A stretch of 34,921 nucleotides of DNA from Pseudomonadota bacterium (lineage in GTDB: Bacteria; Pseudomonadota; Alphaproteobacteria; Reyranellales; Reyranellaceae), in contig JAFEFH010000020.1 in assembly GCA_018240695.1 (NCBI GenBank), positions 1 to 34,921 of the forward strand. The letters run 5' to 3'. Of the stretch, positions 16,251-25,212 are shown one piece after another; within the stretch, counting starts at the first letter, position 1, and the number at the start of each line of letters is the position of its first letter. A program made the translations under genes and the position numbers. A model generated the notes under the pieces. That model made no database searches. It saw only the letters and a program-made list of their open reading frames with translations, and was not told the DNA's origin.

Positions 16251-17308
16251 AGCGTGTCCGGCTCGACGATCTTCTCGAAAGAGTCGCGCGCCGTGCCACG
16301 ATGCACGACGCCGAAGCGGCCCTCGGTGCCGACCAATACCAGATCGGCCGGCGTGGGACGCGCGCAGCCCTTGGCGCAACCCGAGACATGGACGGTCCCC
16401 GAAATGCCGTGCGCGGCAAGACGCCGTGCGGCGCGGCGCGTGTCGACGGTGCCGGAGGCGCAGGCCGGCGCCCCGGGACAGGCTTCGATGCGCAGCAACG
16501 GATCGCTCTCGTCGACGATCAGGCCGAGCGTCTCCGCCTCTTCCACCAGCGCATCGAGATAGAGCGCGCGCCACGGCGACAGCCGCAGCTCGCGCAGGCC
16601 GGGCGTCGCGGCAAGCGCACGCAATTGCGCCGCCTCCAGACGACCGAACGGCGCGCCGACACCGAAGAAATTGCCGACGGCTCCCAGCCGTCGCGCACCC
16701 GACACGGGCGTCTCGTGCAGCGCTGCCATCAGCGGCCGCTCGCCCAGTGCCAGCTTGATCGCCGCGGACACCGCCTGGTCGGGCGGCACGCTGCCGAGCC
16801 ATGCGCCCCGCACGGCAAGCGCGACGTCGGCGGCGCCAACGGACAGCGCCACGTCCGCGCGCTCGCCCACGATCGACAGCGGTCCGCCGCCATCGACCAG
16901 CCAGCCGAACTTGGCCGGCAGCGCAGCCAGCCGGCGCTCGGAAGCAATCGCGCGGGTAAGCGATAGTGCCAGCGCGCGCGTGCGCTCATCGGCAAGCGGC
17001 GCCACCATGACGTTGCGCGCGGCTTCAGTGCCGGCGTCCGGATCGAGCAGGCCCAACCGGTCGAGCGACCCTCGCAACGCGCCAAGACCTTCGTCCCGCA
17101 GGCCGCGAATCTGGAGGTTGGCGCGGCGCGTCAGGTCGAGATGGCCGTTGCCGAGGCGCTCGGCGATGTCGGCGAGGCCCGCGGCCTGGGCGCGGCCGAA
17201 GGCGCCCGCCCATGGCCGCACGCGGACCAGAAGCCCATCGCCGCTCGGCATGGGCGTGAGCACGCCGGGGCACCAGCCCTTGATATCGAACGCGGCGGCG
17301 CGGCTCAT
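16247..17308 (-). CDS. cobG: Precorrin-3B synthase CobG (O2-dependent)
   Basis: 353 residues of the sulfite/nitrite-reductase-like family. It uses O2 to hydroxylate precorrin-3A at C20 and form the lactone precorrin-3B, which marks the pathway as the aerobic one. IKGWCPGVLTPMPSGDGLLVRVRP is at the N-terminus (about residues 9-32), and RRANLQIRGL follows. The Fe4S4 ligands are C277 and C283 (CPGAPAC) with C311 and C315 (CAKGC). It is roughly 100 residues shorter than the P. denitrificans enzyme as I recall it, but both halves and all four cysteines are present. It overlaps cobN upstream and cobH downstream by ATGA. Confidence 0.93.
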   Translation of the reverse strand: MSRAAAFDIKGWCPGVLTPMPSGDGLLVRVRPWAGAFGRAQAAGLADIAERLGNGHLDLTRRANLQIRGLRDEGLGALRGSLDRLGLLDPDAGTEAARNVMVAPLADERTRALALSLTRAIASERRLAALPAKFGWLVDGGGPLSIVGERADVALSVGAADVALAVRGAWLGSVPPDQAVSAAIKLALGERPLMAALHETPVSGARRLGAVGNFFGVGAPFGRLEAAQLRALAATPGLRELRLSPWRALYLDALVEEAETLGLIVDESDPLLRIEACPGAPACASGTVDTRRAARRLAAHGISGTVHVSGCAKGCARPTPADLVLVGTEGRFGVVHRGTARDSFEKIVEPDTL

Positions 17309-20300
17309 GTCGCCGCCCGCTGGATCGCCCGCTCGAGTTCGTTGTCGACGGAGTTCCGCCGGCTGACCCAGAGGCCGCGCGCGCGGGCATCGCGCAGGCG
17401 GTGCGCAATGGCGGCAGTCGCGGCGGGGTTGTCACGGATCATGGCCGACAATACCGCTTCATCGGCGATCAGGGCAGCATGCGTTGCATCGAAAAGAGGC
17501 CCGGAAACCGCCTCGGCCGTGGCCGAAAAGGCATAAAGCGCGTCGACCGCCTGGGCGATCTCGGCGACACCGCGATGGCCGTGCGCCAGCATGCCGTCCA
17601 GCCAGCGCGGATTGGTCAACCGGCCGCGCACGACCCGTGCAATCTCCTCGGCCAGGCGGCGCGCCTTGGGTGCCTCGGGCCGGCTGGTGTCGAGATGATA
17701 GAGCTCCGGCGCCTTGCCCAGCAGCGCCGCCGCCGCCGCGAAGCCGCCGGCGAAATCGGCCACGCCGTCGCCGTCCAGCACGTCGCGCTCGCGGTCGTCC
17801 TGCGGATGCACCAGCACGTCGGCGTCCGAGACGCGGCCGCGGAACGTGTCGCCCGCCGCGGCCTCACCCTCGCTGCCGCCATAGGCGTGCGTCACGGCGG
17901 CCAGATAGGCTTCGCCGAGATCGGCGCGCGTCTTCCAGTCGCCGTCGAGCGCAAGATCGCCCGCGCGCGCGCCGTAGCTGCCGGGCGCGCCGCCGAACAC
18001 GCGTGCGAGATCGCCGCCGCTACGCGCGGCCTCGGCTAGCGGGTTGTCGGCCGCCTCCTCGTCGAGCGCCGCGACGCGGCGCACGGCGAGATCGAACAAC
18101 GCGATCTGGCTCTCGAAGATGTCGCGGAACAGGCCCGAGATACGGAGCGTCACGTCGATGCGCGGCCGGTCGAGCGTGGCCAGCGGCAGCACCTCGATGC
18201 CGGTGACGCGGCTGGAATTCTTGTCCCACACCGGCTGCACGCCGAGATAGGCGAAAGCCTGGGCGAGATCGTCGCCGCCGGTGCGCAGCGACGCCGAGGC
18301 CCACAGGTCGATCACCAGCGCGCGCGGATAGTCGCCATGATCCTGGAGGTAGCGGCGCACGACCTCGCCCGCGGCACGCCCGCCGATGGTCGCGGCGGTG
18401 CGCGTGGGAATCGACCGCGGATCGATCGAGGTGAGGTTGCGCCCCGTGGGCAGCACGTCGGCGCGGCCGCGCGTCGGGGCGCCGGCGGGACCGGGCGCCA
18501 CCCGCCGTCCGTCGAGCGCCGCCAGCAGGCCCGCGCGCTCGGACGCAGCACTCGCGCGTACGCCGGCCTCGGCGTTGGTCGCGGCCACCAGCGTGTCGAG
18601 CTTGTCGGCGTCGGGCATGCGGCCGAAGACGTGCAGCCCGTCGCGGATGCTCAAATCCTTGATGTCGCAGAGCTGCGCGTCGAGCTTGGCCACGGCCTCG
18701 CGGTTGGGCTCGTCCTTCACCAGCCCGCAGTCCTGCGCAAGACCCGACGACCATGCGCGCTCGACGATCTCGTCCTCGAGGAAGCCGAGCCGCCGCCGAT
18801 CGAGCCCGTCGGCCGCCGCATACTCCTCGATCAGCCCTTCGAGCTCTCCCAGCGGTCCATGCAGGCCGGCGGCGCTGAGCGGCGGCGTCAGGTGGCCGAG
18901 CGTGACGGCGGCCAGCCGGCGCTTGGCCTGCACGGCTTCGCCCGGATTGTTGACGATGAACGGATAGACGACCGGCACCGGTCCCAGCACGCGCTCCGGC
19001 CAGCATTCGGCCGACAGCGCCAGCGCCTTGCCCGGCAACCATTCGAGCGTGCCGTGCGTGCCGAGATGGATGAGCGCATCGATCTTCTCGTCGTCGCGCA
19101 GCCTTGCGTAGGTCGCCACGTATTCGGCCGACGGCGGCGCGTCCATGTCGTGATAGGCGCTGCCGCGATCGGGTTGCAGCAGCACGATCACCTTGCCGCA
19201 GCGCAGCTCGGGCTGCGTTCCCGCCAGCAGCGGCGCGATGTCGGCGGCCTGCCAGTCCGTCGCGCCGATATCGTATCCATTGTCCCGCAGCAGGCGCAGG
19301 ATCTCGAGCGCGCTTTCCGTCGTGTCGAGGCCGACGGCGTAGCCGGCGCGGCCGCCGCGCGCCGGATAGTTCGCCAGTACCAGCGCCAGTTTCCGCTCCG
19401 CCGGCGGCGTGCGACCGAGCTTCGCCCAGTTGGCCGCGAGGCACGCGACATAGTCGACACGATCGAGGTCGGGCGTGTGTTCAACCCGCGCGAACTCCAG
19501 TCGCGCATCGACCGGCGTCTCTTCCTTGAACGAGATCGCGCGCGTCAGCAGGCGGCCGTCGAGTTCCGGCAGCACGACATTCATCGCGAGGTCCGATGGC
19601 GACAGGCCGCGCGCCGAGCCGGTCCACGCGACGCGCGCACTGCCCGAGAGCACGACCTGCAACACCGGCACGTCGGCCTGGTCGAGCACCGTTGTATCGT
19701 CGGCGCGCATCGCCGAGAACGCCGTGGTGTTGAGCACGATGGCGGGCCGGTGCGCTTTCAGCAGTTCCGTGAGCGGCGCCTGGATCGCGGGATCCTTGAG
19801 GCTGCCGACCGCGACGGCGAGCGGCGCCAGTCCTTCGCGGTCGAGCGCGGTCATCAGCGCTTCGATCGGCGCCATGTCGGCCGCCAGCAGGTTGGCGCGG
19901 TAGAACACGATCAGCGCCGTCGGGCGGGTGTCGTCTCGGTCGCCCAACACAGTGAGCGCGCCCAGCGCGACGGGCGGCTGCCACGGCAGGCCGCCCACGA
20001 GACGCAACGCATTGCCGAGATTGTCTGCGCCGCCTTCGCGGAACAGGCGATCGAGCAGGTCGAGCTGCGCGGGCGAGGCTGTCGACGCCGAGGCCAGCCG
20101 TGGATCGGGCCGGTCATCGCCCGGCAATGCCGCGAACAGGATGCCCTTGTCGCGCGCGATATCGGCGATCCGCTCGAGCCCGTAGCGCCAATAGTCGAGC
20201 CCACCCAGGCAGCGCACGATCACGGCCTTGGCGCCGGCCACGACCTTGTCGACATAGAGGTCGACCGACATCGGATGGCGCAGGCGCTTCAGGCTCGCGA

Positions 20301-20466
20301 GCCGCAGGCTGGGAAGAGTGTCGGCCTCGCGCTGCCACGCCGCGGCCAGCGCCGAGAGGTCGCTGTCGGAGAAGGACAGCACGACGATGTCCGCCGGCGA
20401 CTGCGCGAGATCGACGGCCGCCTCGGCCTCGTCGAGACTCGCGATCTCGGTCGCCAGGATATGCAT
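17305..20466 (-). CDS. cobN: Cobaltochelatase large subunit CobN
   Basis: 1053 residues. It is the catalytic, tetrapyrrole-binding subunit of the ATP-dependent cobaltochelatase that inserts Co(II) into hydrogenobyrinate a,c-diamide. Landmarks are VIVRCLGGLDYWRYG near residue 84, ALIHLGTHGTLEWLPGKALALS in the middle, PTGRNLTSIDPRSIPTRTA further on, and VTLRISGLFRDIFESQIALFDLAVR in the last third. It is about 200 residues shorter than the P. denitrificans CobN (about 1275) but shows no internal frameshift. The partner subunits CobS and CobT are not in the window. It starts 20 bp after the cobW stop, the largest gap in this run, and overlaps cobG by ATGA. Confidence 0.94.
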   Translation of the reverse strand: MHILATEIASLDEAEAAVDLAQSPADIVVLSFSDSDLSALAAAWQREADTLPSLRLASLKRLRHPMSVDLYVDKVVAGAKAVIVRCLGGLDYWRYGLERIADIARDKGILFAALPGDDRPDPRLASASTASPAQLDLLDRLFREGGADNLGNALRLVGGLPWQPPVALGALTVLGDRDDTRPTALIVFYRANLLAADMAPIEALMTALDREGLAPLAVAVGSLKDPAIQAPLTELLKAHRPAIVLNTTAFSAMRADDTTVLDQADVPVLQVVLSGSARVAWTGSARGLSPSDLAMNVVLPELDGRLLTRAISFKEETPVDARLEFARVEHTPDLDRVDYVACLAANWAKLGRTPPAERKLALVLANYPARGGRAGYAVGLDTTESALEILRLLRDNGYDIGATDWQAADIAPLLAGTQPELRCGKVIVLLQPDRGSAYHDMDAPPSAEYVATYARLRDDEKIDALIHLGTHGTLEWLPGKALALSAECWPERVLGPVPVVYPFIVNNPGEAVQAKRRLAAVTLGHLTPPLSAAGLHGPLGELEGLIEEYAAADGLDRRRLGFLEDEIVERAWSSGLAQDCGLVKDEPNREAVAKLDAQLCDIKDLSIRDGLHVFGRMPDADKLDTLVAATNAEAGVRASAASERAGLLAALDGRRVAPGPAGAPTRGRADVLPTGRNLTSIDPRSIPTRTAATIGGRAAGEVVRRYLQDHGDYPRALVIDLWASASLRTGGDDLAQAFAYLGVQPVWDKNSSRVTGIEVLPLATLDRPRIDVTLRISGLFRDIFESQIALFDLAVRRVAALDEEAADNPLAEAARSGGDLARVFGGAPGSYGARAGDLALDGDWKTRADLGEAYLAAVTHAYGGSEGEAAAGDTFRGRVSDADVLVHPQDDRERDVLDGDGVADFAGGFAAAAALLGKAPELYHLDTSRPEAPKARRLAEEIARVVRGRLTNPRWLDGMLAHGHRGVAEIAQAVDALYAFSATAEAVSGPLFDATHAALIADEAVLSAMIRDNPAATAAIAHRLRDARARGLWVSRRNSVDNELERAIQRAAT

Positions 20467-20486
20467 GGAGACCTAGTCGCCCAGGA

Positions 20487-21533
20487 TCAGCCGGCGATCA
20501 AGGCGCGGATCGCCGCCTGGTCGAGGCCCTTCTCGCCGATCACGACCAGCCGGCCCTGCCGCTTCTCGCCCGCCGCCCACGGCTTGTCGAAATGATGCTG
20601 GATGCGGTTGCCGACACCCTGCACCAGCAGGCGCATCGGCTTGCCCGAAATCTCGGCGAAGCCCTTGGCGCGCAGCACGTCGTGCACCTCGGCGATCTTC
20701 TTGATGCGGTCGACCAGCTGCTGCGGCGACGTGAACGCGGGCAGGTCGACGATGAAGGTCTCGAAATCCTCGTGGTCGTGCTCGCCCTCGGCGTCGTGGT
20801 GCGAGGGCCGGCTGGCGAGATCGCCTTCGGCGGCAGCGCCGAGGCCCAGCAGGACCGACGTCGGCACCTTGCCGTTCTCGACCTCGACCACCTTGACCGC
20901 GCGCGACAGGGTCGTGCCGATCTGGCTGGTCACGTCCTTGCGCTCGTCCGACGACATCAGGTCGGCCTTGTTCAGCACCACGAGGTCCGCGCACAGGAGC
21001 TGGTCCTCGAAGACCTCTTCCAGCGGGTTGTCGTGGTCGAGCGAGGAATCCTCCGCGCGCTGCTGGGCGAGCGCCTCGTGATCGTCGGCGAAGCGGCCGG
21101 CCGCGACCGCGGCGCCGTCGACCACCGCGACGACGCCGTCGACGGTGACGCGCGAGGCGATCGCGGGCCAGTTGAACGCCTGCACCAGCGGCTTGGGCAA
21201 TGCGAGGCCCGACGTCTCGATCACGATATGCTCGGGCGGATTGGGCCGATCAAGCAGCGCTTCCAGCGCCGGCACGAAGTCGTCGGCGACGGTGCAGCAG
21301 ATGCAGCCGTTGGCCAGCTCGACGATCGCGTCCTCGGGGCAGCTCTCGATGCCGCAGCTCTTCAGGATCTCGCCGTCGATGCCGACATCGCCGAACTCGT
21401 TGACGATCACCGCGAGCTTGCGGCCCTCGGCGTTCTCCAGCACGTGGCGCACCAGCGTGGTCTTACCCGCGCCGAGGAATCCGGTGACGATGGTGCACGG
21501 CACCTTGGCGAGGGCTTTCGTCTGGGTGCTCAT
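20487..21533 (-). CDS. cobW: CobW-type metal-chaperone GTPase
   Basis: 348 residues of the COG0523 G3E GTPase family. It has a P-loop GFLGAGKTT (18-26), the metal-binding GCICC (76-80) and the guanine-specificity NKAD (188-191). A histidine-rich stretch (H245, H246, H252, H254) precedes the C-terminal CobW_C domain, which ends with GRLVVIGEKGLDQ. Its position directly before cobN fits a role in supplying cobalt to the chelatase. A good Shine-Dalgarno, GGAGGA, lies about six bases before the ATG, which also overlaps the stop of the DUF1636 gene (ATGA). Confidence 0.93.
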   Translation of the reverse strand: MSTQTKALAKVPCTIVTGFLGAGKTTLVRHVLENAEGRKLAVIVNEFGDVGIDGEILKSCGIESCPEDAIVELANGCICCTVADDFVPALEALLDRPNPPEHIVIETSGLALPKPLVQAFNWPAIASRVTVDGVVAVVDGAAVAAGRFADDHEALAQQRAEDSSLDHDNPLEEVFEDQLLCADLVVLNKADLMSSDERKDVTSQIGTTLSRAVKVVEVENGKVPTSVLLGLGAAAEGDLASRPSHHDAEGEHDHEDFETFIVDLPAFTSPQQLVDRIKKIAEVHDVLRAKGFAEISGKPMRLLVQGVGNRIQHHFDKPWAAGEKRQGRLVVIGEKGLDQAAIRALIAG

Positions 21534-21892
21534 TTCAATTCCTCCGGAAGACGCAGGGGCGGGACGCGCGCGATCGTGTGCTGGCGGATGTGGACGGGAC
21601 GCTCGCGCCAGGGCGTCAGCCCGTCGGCCGCCTCGCCGTGCGCGCGGACGAAGGCCAGCATGTCGTCGACGTTGCGCTCGGGATCGAGGTCGCCGATCAC
21701 ATAGGTCCACTTGCCCGGCGCCGAGACGGCGGCGCTGCAGGCGCGCGTGCAGTTGGACAGGCACTCGACGGGGACGATCTCGAGATCGGGGGCGTGCGCC
21801 TTGAGCGCGGCATGCAGGCGCGCGCCCGGACGCGGCTCGGCCGGCGGCTCGCCTTCCCGGCGACAGGTCACGCAGACGAAGAGTATCGACAC
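21530..21892 (-). CDS. DUF1636 metal-binding protein, first gene of riboswitch-2 operon
   Basis: About 120 residues with a ferredoxin/thioredoxin-like cysteine pattern: CVTC near the N-terminus (C7, C10), then CLSNCTRAC (C44, C48, C52). This fits the DUF1636 family of small probable metal- or Fe-S-binding proteins that accompany cobW and cobN; their biochemical role is not known to me. Both plausible starts are GTG. 21892 is chosen because AGGG lies five bases before it and the product then begins like family members. 21904 would add four residues and lies right after a small hairpin. The stop overlaps the cobW ATG. Being first after riboswitch 2 and coupled to cobW suggests a part in cobalt handling for the chelatase. 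Confidence 0.82.
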   Translation of the reverse strand: MSILFVCVTCRREGEPPAEPRPGARLHAALKAHAPDLEIVPVECLSNCTRACSAAVSAPGKWTYVIGDLDPERNVDDMLAFVRAHGEAADGLTPWRERPVHIRQHTIARVPPLRLPEELK

Positions 21893-21905
21893 GTCATCCC
21901 TCACT

Positions 21906-21923
21906 TGGCGCCACCCCGCGCCA
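21906..21923 (-). promoter_or_regulatory. Small hairpin between riboswitch 2 and the DUF1636 start
   Basis: On the minus strand TGGCGC and GCGCCA flank the loop GGGGTG, a 6-bp stem ending two bases before the upstream GTG (21904). The loop holds the only purine-rich stretch upstream of that GTG, so the hairpin could be part of the expression platform of riboswitch 2. No U-tract follows, so it is not an intrinsic terminator. Confidence 0.35.
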
Positions 21924-21939
21924 TCGGTTCAACTCGTGT

Positions 21940-22101
21940 GACGGCAGGTTTCCTGGCTCTCGGGTCGTTGCCTTCGGCCGCCTTCCCGGTTTCCCTTGCG
22001 GTACTTCCAGTGGCTGATGGCCTCGCGCTCGCCGACTACAGTTGCGGGGGCAGCCGCGGCCTTCACCGCGTTCCCTTTTGATCCCCGTGAGGGGCACCGT
22101 C
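21940..22101 (-). promoter_or_regulatory. Cobalamin (B12) riboswitch 2, upstream of DUF1636-cobW-cobN operon
   Basis: The minus strand shows GATCAAAAGGGAACGCGG, then GGCTGCCCCCGCAACTGTAG, then the B12 box GAGCCAGGAAACCTGCCG (21959-21942). P1 is closed by GACGG (22101-22097) with CCGTC (21944-21940). The core closely matches riboswitch 1, while the peripheral helices differ. It reads toward the chelatase and ring-synthesis genes, so the pathway should be repressed by its end product. The orientation excludes control of cobO, which is divergent. Confidence 0.95.
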
Positions 22102-22107
22102 GCCCGC

Positions 22108-22136
22108 TTGATAGGGGCCGGGCGCCTTGCTGACAA
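22108..22136 (-). promoter_or_regulatory. Sigma70-type promoter for riboswitch 2
   Basis: Minus strand TTGTCA (22136-22131; five of six to the -35 consensus), a 17-bp spacer, then TATCAA (22113-22108; four of six to the -10). Seven bases further lies 22101, the first base of riboswitch P1, so the predicted transcript begins at the aptamer. It sits in the 60-bp gap shared with the divergent cobO. Confidence 0.6.
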
Positions 22137-22161
22137 GGGCTTTGCCGACCATTGTAGGACC

Positions 22162-22776
22162 ATGACAACGGCAAACGACGAAGATGCGCGCCACAAGGCC
22201 AAAATGGCCAACCGCAAGGCCATCCAGGACAAGGAAGTCGCGGCCAAGACCATCGAAAAGGGCCTGCTGATCGTCCACACCGGCAAGGGCAAGGGCAAGT
22301 CGACGGCGGCCTTCGGGCTGATGCTGCGGGCACTGGGGCGCGGCTTCCGCTGCGGCGTCGTGCAGTTCGGCAAGGGCGCCTGGCAGTCGGGCGAGCGCAC
22401 CGCGATCGAGAAGCACTTCGCCGACCAGGTCCAGTGGCACACGCTGGGCGAGGGCTTCACCTGGGAGACGCAGGACCGCGCGCGCGACGTCGCCGCCGCC
22501 GAGCGCGCCTGGGCCGCGACCGAGAAGCTGATGGCCGATCCCGCGATCCGCTTCATCGTGCTCGACGAGATCAACATCGCGCTGCGCTACGATCATCTCG
22601 ACATCGCCAGGGTGGTGGCGGCCTTGCAGGCGCGGCGGCACGACCAGCATATCGTCGTCACCGGCCGCAACGCCAAGCAGGAGATGCTCGACGCCGCCGA
22701 CCTCGTGACCGAGATGACGCCGGTGAAGCATCACTTCGCCGCCGGCGTGAAAGCGCAGGAAGGCATCGAGTTCTAG
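22162..22776 (+). CDS. cobO: Corrinoid adenosyltransferase CobO
   Basis: 204 residues of the CobA/CobO/BtuR family. It transfers the 5'-deoxyadenosyl group of ATP to Co(I) of cobyrinate diamide and other corrinoids. The unusual P-loop is [16 protein letters not shown] (GKGKGKST at 41-48). [25 protein letters not shown] and [12 protein letters not shown] follow as in BtuR. The start is ATG 22162 ([10 protein letters not shown]), preceded by AGGA; an upstream ATG at 22042 would read through the riboswitch DNA and is rejected. cobQ begins two bases after the stop. Confidence 0.94.
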   Translation: MTTANDEDARHKAKMANRKAIQDKEVAAKTIEKGLLIVHTGKGKGKSTAAFGLMLRALGRGFRCGVVQFGKGAWQSGERTAIEKHFADQVQWHTLGEGFTWETQDRARDVAAAERAWAATEKLMADPAIRFIVLDEINIALRYDHLDIARVVAALQARRHDQHIVVTGRNAKQEMLDAADLVTEMTPVKHHFAAGVKAQEGIEF

Positions 22777-22778
22777 CG

Positions 22779-24248
22779 ATGACGCGCGCCCTCATGATCC
22801 AGGGCACGGGATCTGACGTCGGCAAGTCGATGATCGTGGCTGGCCTCGCGCGCGTCTTCACGCGGCGCGGCCTCAAGGTCCGGCCCTTCAAGCCGCAGAA
22901 CATGTCGAACAATGCCGCGGTCACGGCCGACGGCGGCGAGATCGGCCGCGCGCAGGCGTTGCAGGCGCGCGCCGCGAAGGTGCCGCTCAGCGTGCACATG
23001 AACCCGGTGCTGCTGAAGCCCCAGAGCGACGTGGGCTCGCAGGTCGTCGTGCAGGGCAAGGCCGTGGGTACCGCCAAGGCGCGCGAGTACCAGGCAATGA
23101 AGCCGAAACTGCTCGGCGCCGTGCTGGAGAGCTTCGGCATTCTTGCCGCCGATGCCGACCTCGTGCTGGTCGAGGGCGCGGGCTCGGCCTCGGAAGTGAA
23201 CCTGCGCGCGTCCGACATCGCCAACATGGGCTTCGCACGCGCCGCCGACGTGCCGGTCGTGCTGCTGGGCGACATCGACCGCGGCGGCGTGATCGCGAGC
23301 CTGGTCGGCACCAAGGCGGTGATCGATCCCGCCGACGCCGCGATGATCGCAGGCTTCCTGGTCAACCGCTTCCGCGGCGATCCGTCCTTGTTCGCCGACG
23401 GCATGGCGACGATCGCCCGCCACACCGGCTGGAAATCGCTCGGCCTCGTGCCGCACTTCGACGCCGCCTACAAGCTGCCGCCCGAGGACGCGCTGGGGCT
23501 CGCGACCGGCCCGAGCGGACCGGGCGTGCGCATCGCGGTGCTGGCCTATCCGCGCATCGCCAACTTCGACGACTTCGATCCGCTGAAGCTCGAGCCCGGC
23601 GTCGACCTGGCGTTCGTGCGGCCGGGCGAGGCGATCCCCGGCAACTGCGCGCTGGTGATCCTGCCGGGCTCGAAGGCCACGATCGCCGACCTTGCGTCGT
23701 TGCGCGAAGCCGGCTGGGACATCGACCTGCACGCGCATGTGCGGCGCGGCGGCCACGTGCTGGGCATCTGCGGCGGCTACCAGATGCTCGGCCGCAAGGT
23801 CGCCGATTTCGACGGCATCGAGGGACCGCCCTCCTCCGTCGAGGGACTGGGCCTGCTCGAGATCGAGACCGTGCTGGAAGGCAACAAGGTGCTGACCGAG
23901 ACCAGCGGCACAACGGTCGACACCAACGTGCCGTTCAAGGGCTACGAGATCCATATCGGCCGCACGACGGGCGCGACGCGGCCGCTGCTGCGGCTCGACA
24001 GCGGCAAGACCGACGGCATGGTGAGCGACTCCGGCCGCATCGCCGGCTGCTACATCCATGGGCTGCTGACCGACGACCGCCAGCGCGCCCACTGGCTGCG
24101 CAAGGTCGGCGCGCCGATCTCGACCTTGCGCTACGAGGCCGAGGTCGAGGCCACGCTCGACCAGCTGGCCGACCATCTGGAGAAGCACGTCGATTGCGAC
24201 GCGCTGCTGGCGCTCGCGCGCGCGCCCAAGGTCACGACGGCAGGCTGA
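22779..24248 (+). CDS. cobQ: Cobyric acid synthase CobQ
   Basis: 489 residues. It amidates side chains b, d, e and g of adenosylcobyrinate diamide using glutamine and ATP. The N-terminal ATPase domain has GTGSDVGKS (9-17) and [14 protein letters not shown], a hallmark separating CobQ from CobB. The C-terminal glutaminase domain has the nucleophile C331 in [10 protein letters not shown] and H427 in CYIHGLL. The start follows the cobO stop after two bases. The last 17 bp overlap the 3' end of cobD on the other strand. Confidence 0.96.
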   Translation: MTRALMIQGTGSDVGKSMIVAGLARVFTRRGLKVRPFKPQNMSNNAAVTADGGEIGRAQALQARAAKVPLSVHMNPVLLKPQSDVGSQVVVQGKAVGTAKAREYQAMKPKLLGAVLESFGILAADADLVLVEGAGSASEVNLRASDIANMGFARAADVPVVLLGDIDRGGVIASLVGTKAVIDPADAAMIAGFLVNRFRGDPSLFADGMATIARHTGWKSLGLVPHFDAAYKLPPEDALGLATGPSGPGVRIAVLAYPRIANFDDFDPLKLEPGVDLAFVRPGEAIPGNCALVILPGSKATIADLASLREAGWDIDLHAHVRRGGHVLGICGGYQMLGRKVADFDGIEGPPSSVEGLGLLEIETVLEGNKVLTETSGTTVDTNVPFKGYEIHIGRTTGATRPLLRLDSGKTDGMVSDSGRIAGCYIHGLLTDDRQRAHWLRKVGAPISTLRYEAEVEATLDQLADHLEKHVDCDALLALARAPKVTTAG

Positions 24249-25182
24249 GCACCACGAGGATCGCCAGCACGGCGATCTGGATCCCGCAGGCGATGCGATA
24301 GAGCTGGAGCGCGCGGCGGATGTCCGCCGCCGTCGCCTCGGCGCGGCCGTCGCCCATATAGGGATCGTCGACCACCTCGCCGTCGTAGAGGCGAGGACCG
24401 TTGAGCTTGAGGCCGAGCGCGCCGGCCATCGCGGCCTCGGGCCAGCCGGCATTGGGCGAGCGATGGAAGCGCGCGTCGCGGCGCACCGTGGCCCAGGCGC
24501 GCTGCGGCGAGCCGTCGGGCACGAAGCCCGCCGCCGCGACCAGCCACAGCGCGGCGAGGCGCGACGCCGGCAGGTTCACCAGATCGTCGAAGCGCGCCGC
24601 GGCCCAGCCGAAGGCGAGATGCCGCTCCGACTTGTGGCCGATCATGCTGTCGGCTGTGTTGACCGCCTTGTAGGCGATGCCGCCCGGCAGGCCCGCGACG
24701 GCGAGCCAGAACAGCGGCGCCACGATGCCGTCGGAGAAATTCTCCGCGAGACTCTCGATCGCGGCGCGCGCCACGCCCGCCTCGTCGAGCCGCTCGGGAT
24801 CGCGGCCGACGATCATCGACACCGCCTTGCGTCCGTCCACGAGCCCGCCGCGCTCCAGCCCGTCGGCGACGTCGGCGACGTGACGATGGAGACTGCGCTG
24901 GGCCAGCAGGCTGCTGGCCAATACCGCGCACACCGCCATGGGCAGCAACGCCTCGAGCACACGGCCCGCGACGATCGAGACGAGGAGCAGCAGCGCCAAG
25001 GTCGCCACGCCCCACAGGCGGCGCTCGTCCGGGGACTGGTCGGGCGAATTCCACGTCCGGTCGCACCATGCTATGAGCCGCCCGATCCAGGTCACCGGAT
25101 GGCCGATCGCGCGATAGACCGCATCGGGATATCCCACGATCGCTTCCACCGCGACGGCAACGAGGGCGAGTTCGAACGACAT
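24232..25182 (-). CDS. cobD: Adenosylcobinamide-phosphate synthase CobD (CbiB)
   Basis: 316 residues, an integral membrane enzyme that attaches the aminopropanol (phosphate) arm to adenosylcobyrate. [18 protein letters not shown] at the N-terminus, [37 protein letters not shown] in the middle (about residues 123-159) and [17 protein letters not shown] after it are strong family motifs, with hydrophobic segments between them. It is inverted between cobQ and cobC. Its tail overlaps cobQ by 17 bp, and its ATG (25182-25180) directly abuts a possible GTG start of cobC at 25183. No strong Shine-Dalgarno is seen. Confidence 0.94.
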   Translation of the reverse strand: MSFELALVAVAVEAIVGYPDAVYRAIGHPVTWIGRLIAWCDRTWNSPDQSPDERRLWGVATLALLLLVSIVAGRVLEALLPMAVCAVLASSLLAQRSLHRHVADVADGLERGGLVDGRKAVSMIVGRDPERLDEAGVARAAIESLAENFSDGIVAPLFWLAVAGLPGGIAYKAVNTADSMIGHKSERHLAFGWAAARFDDLVNLPASRLAALWLVAAAGFVPDGSPQRAWATVRRDARFHRSPNAGWPEAAMAGALGLKLNGPRLYDGEVVDDPYMGDGRAEATAADIRRALQLYRIACGIQIAVLAILVVLSLPS

Positions 25183-25212
25183 GTGGCGTTGCCTAACACG
25201 GCGGGCAGAGGC

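Noticed and set aside
18337..20595. 752-codon plus-strand open frame
   Set aside because: It is antisense to cobN, whose conserved motifs run through the whole region; the alternative product has no recognisable domain.
21940..22101. Riboswitch controlling cobO on the plus strand
   Set aside because: The B12 box and core motifs occur only on the minus strand, so the aptamer belongs to the DUF1636-cobW-cobN transcript.
22042..22161. Upstream ATG for cobO at 22042
   Set aside because: The extension is the riboswitch read on the wrong strand; a ribosome site and family-like N-terminus place the start at 22162.
24463..25182. Long upstream extension of the cobC frame
   Set aside because: The first 240 codons are antisense to cobD and do not resemble any aminotransferase; the CobC homology begins only at VAHGGDL.
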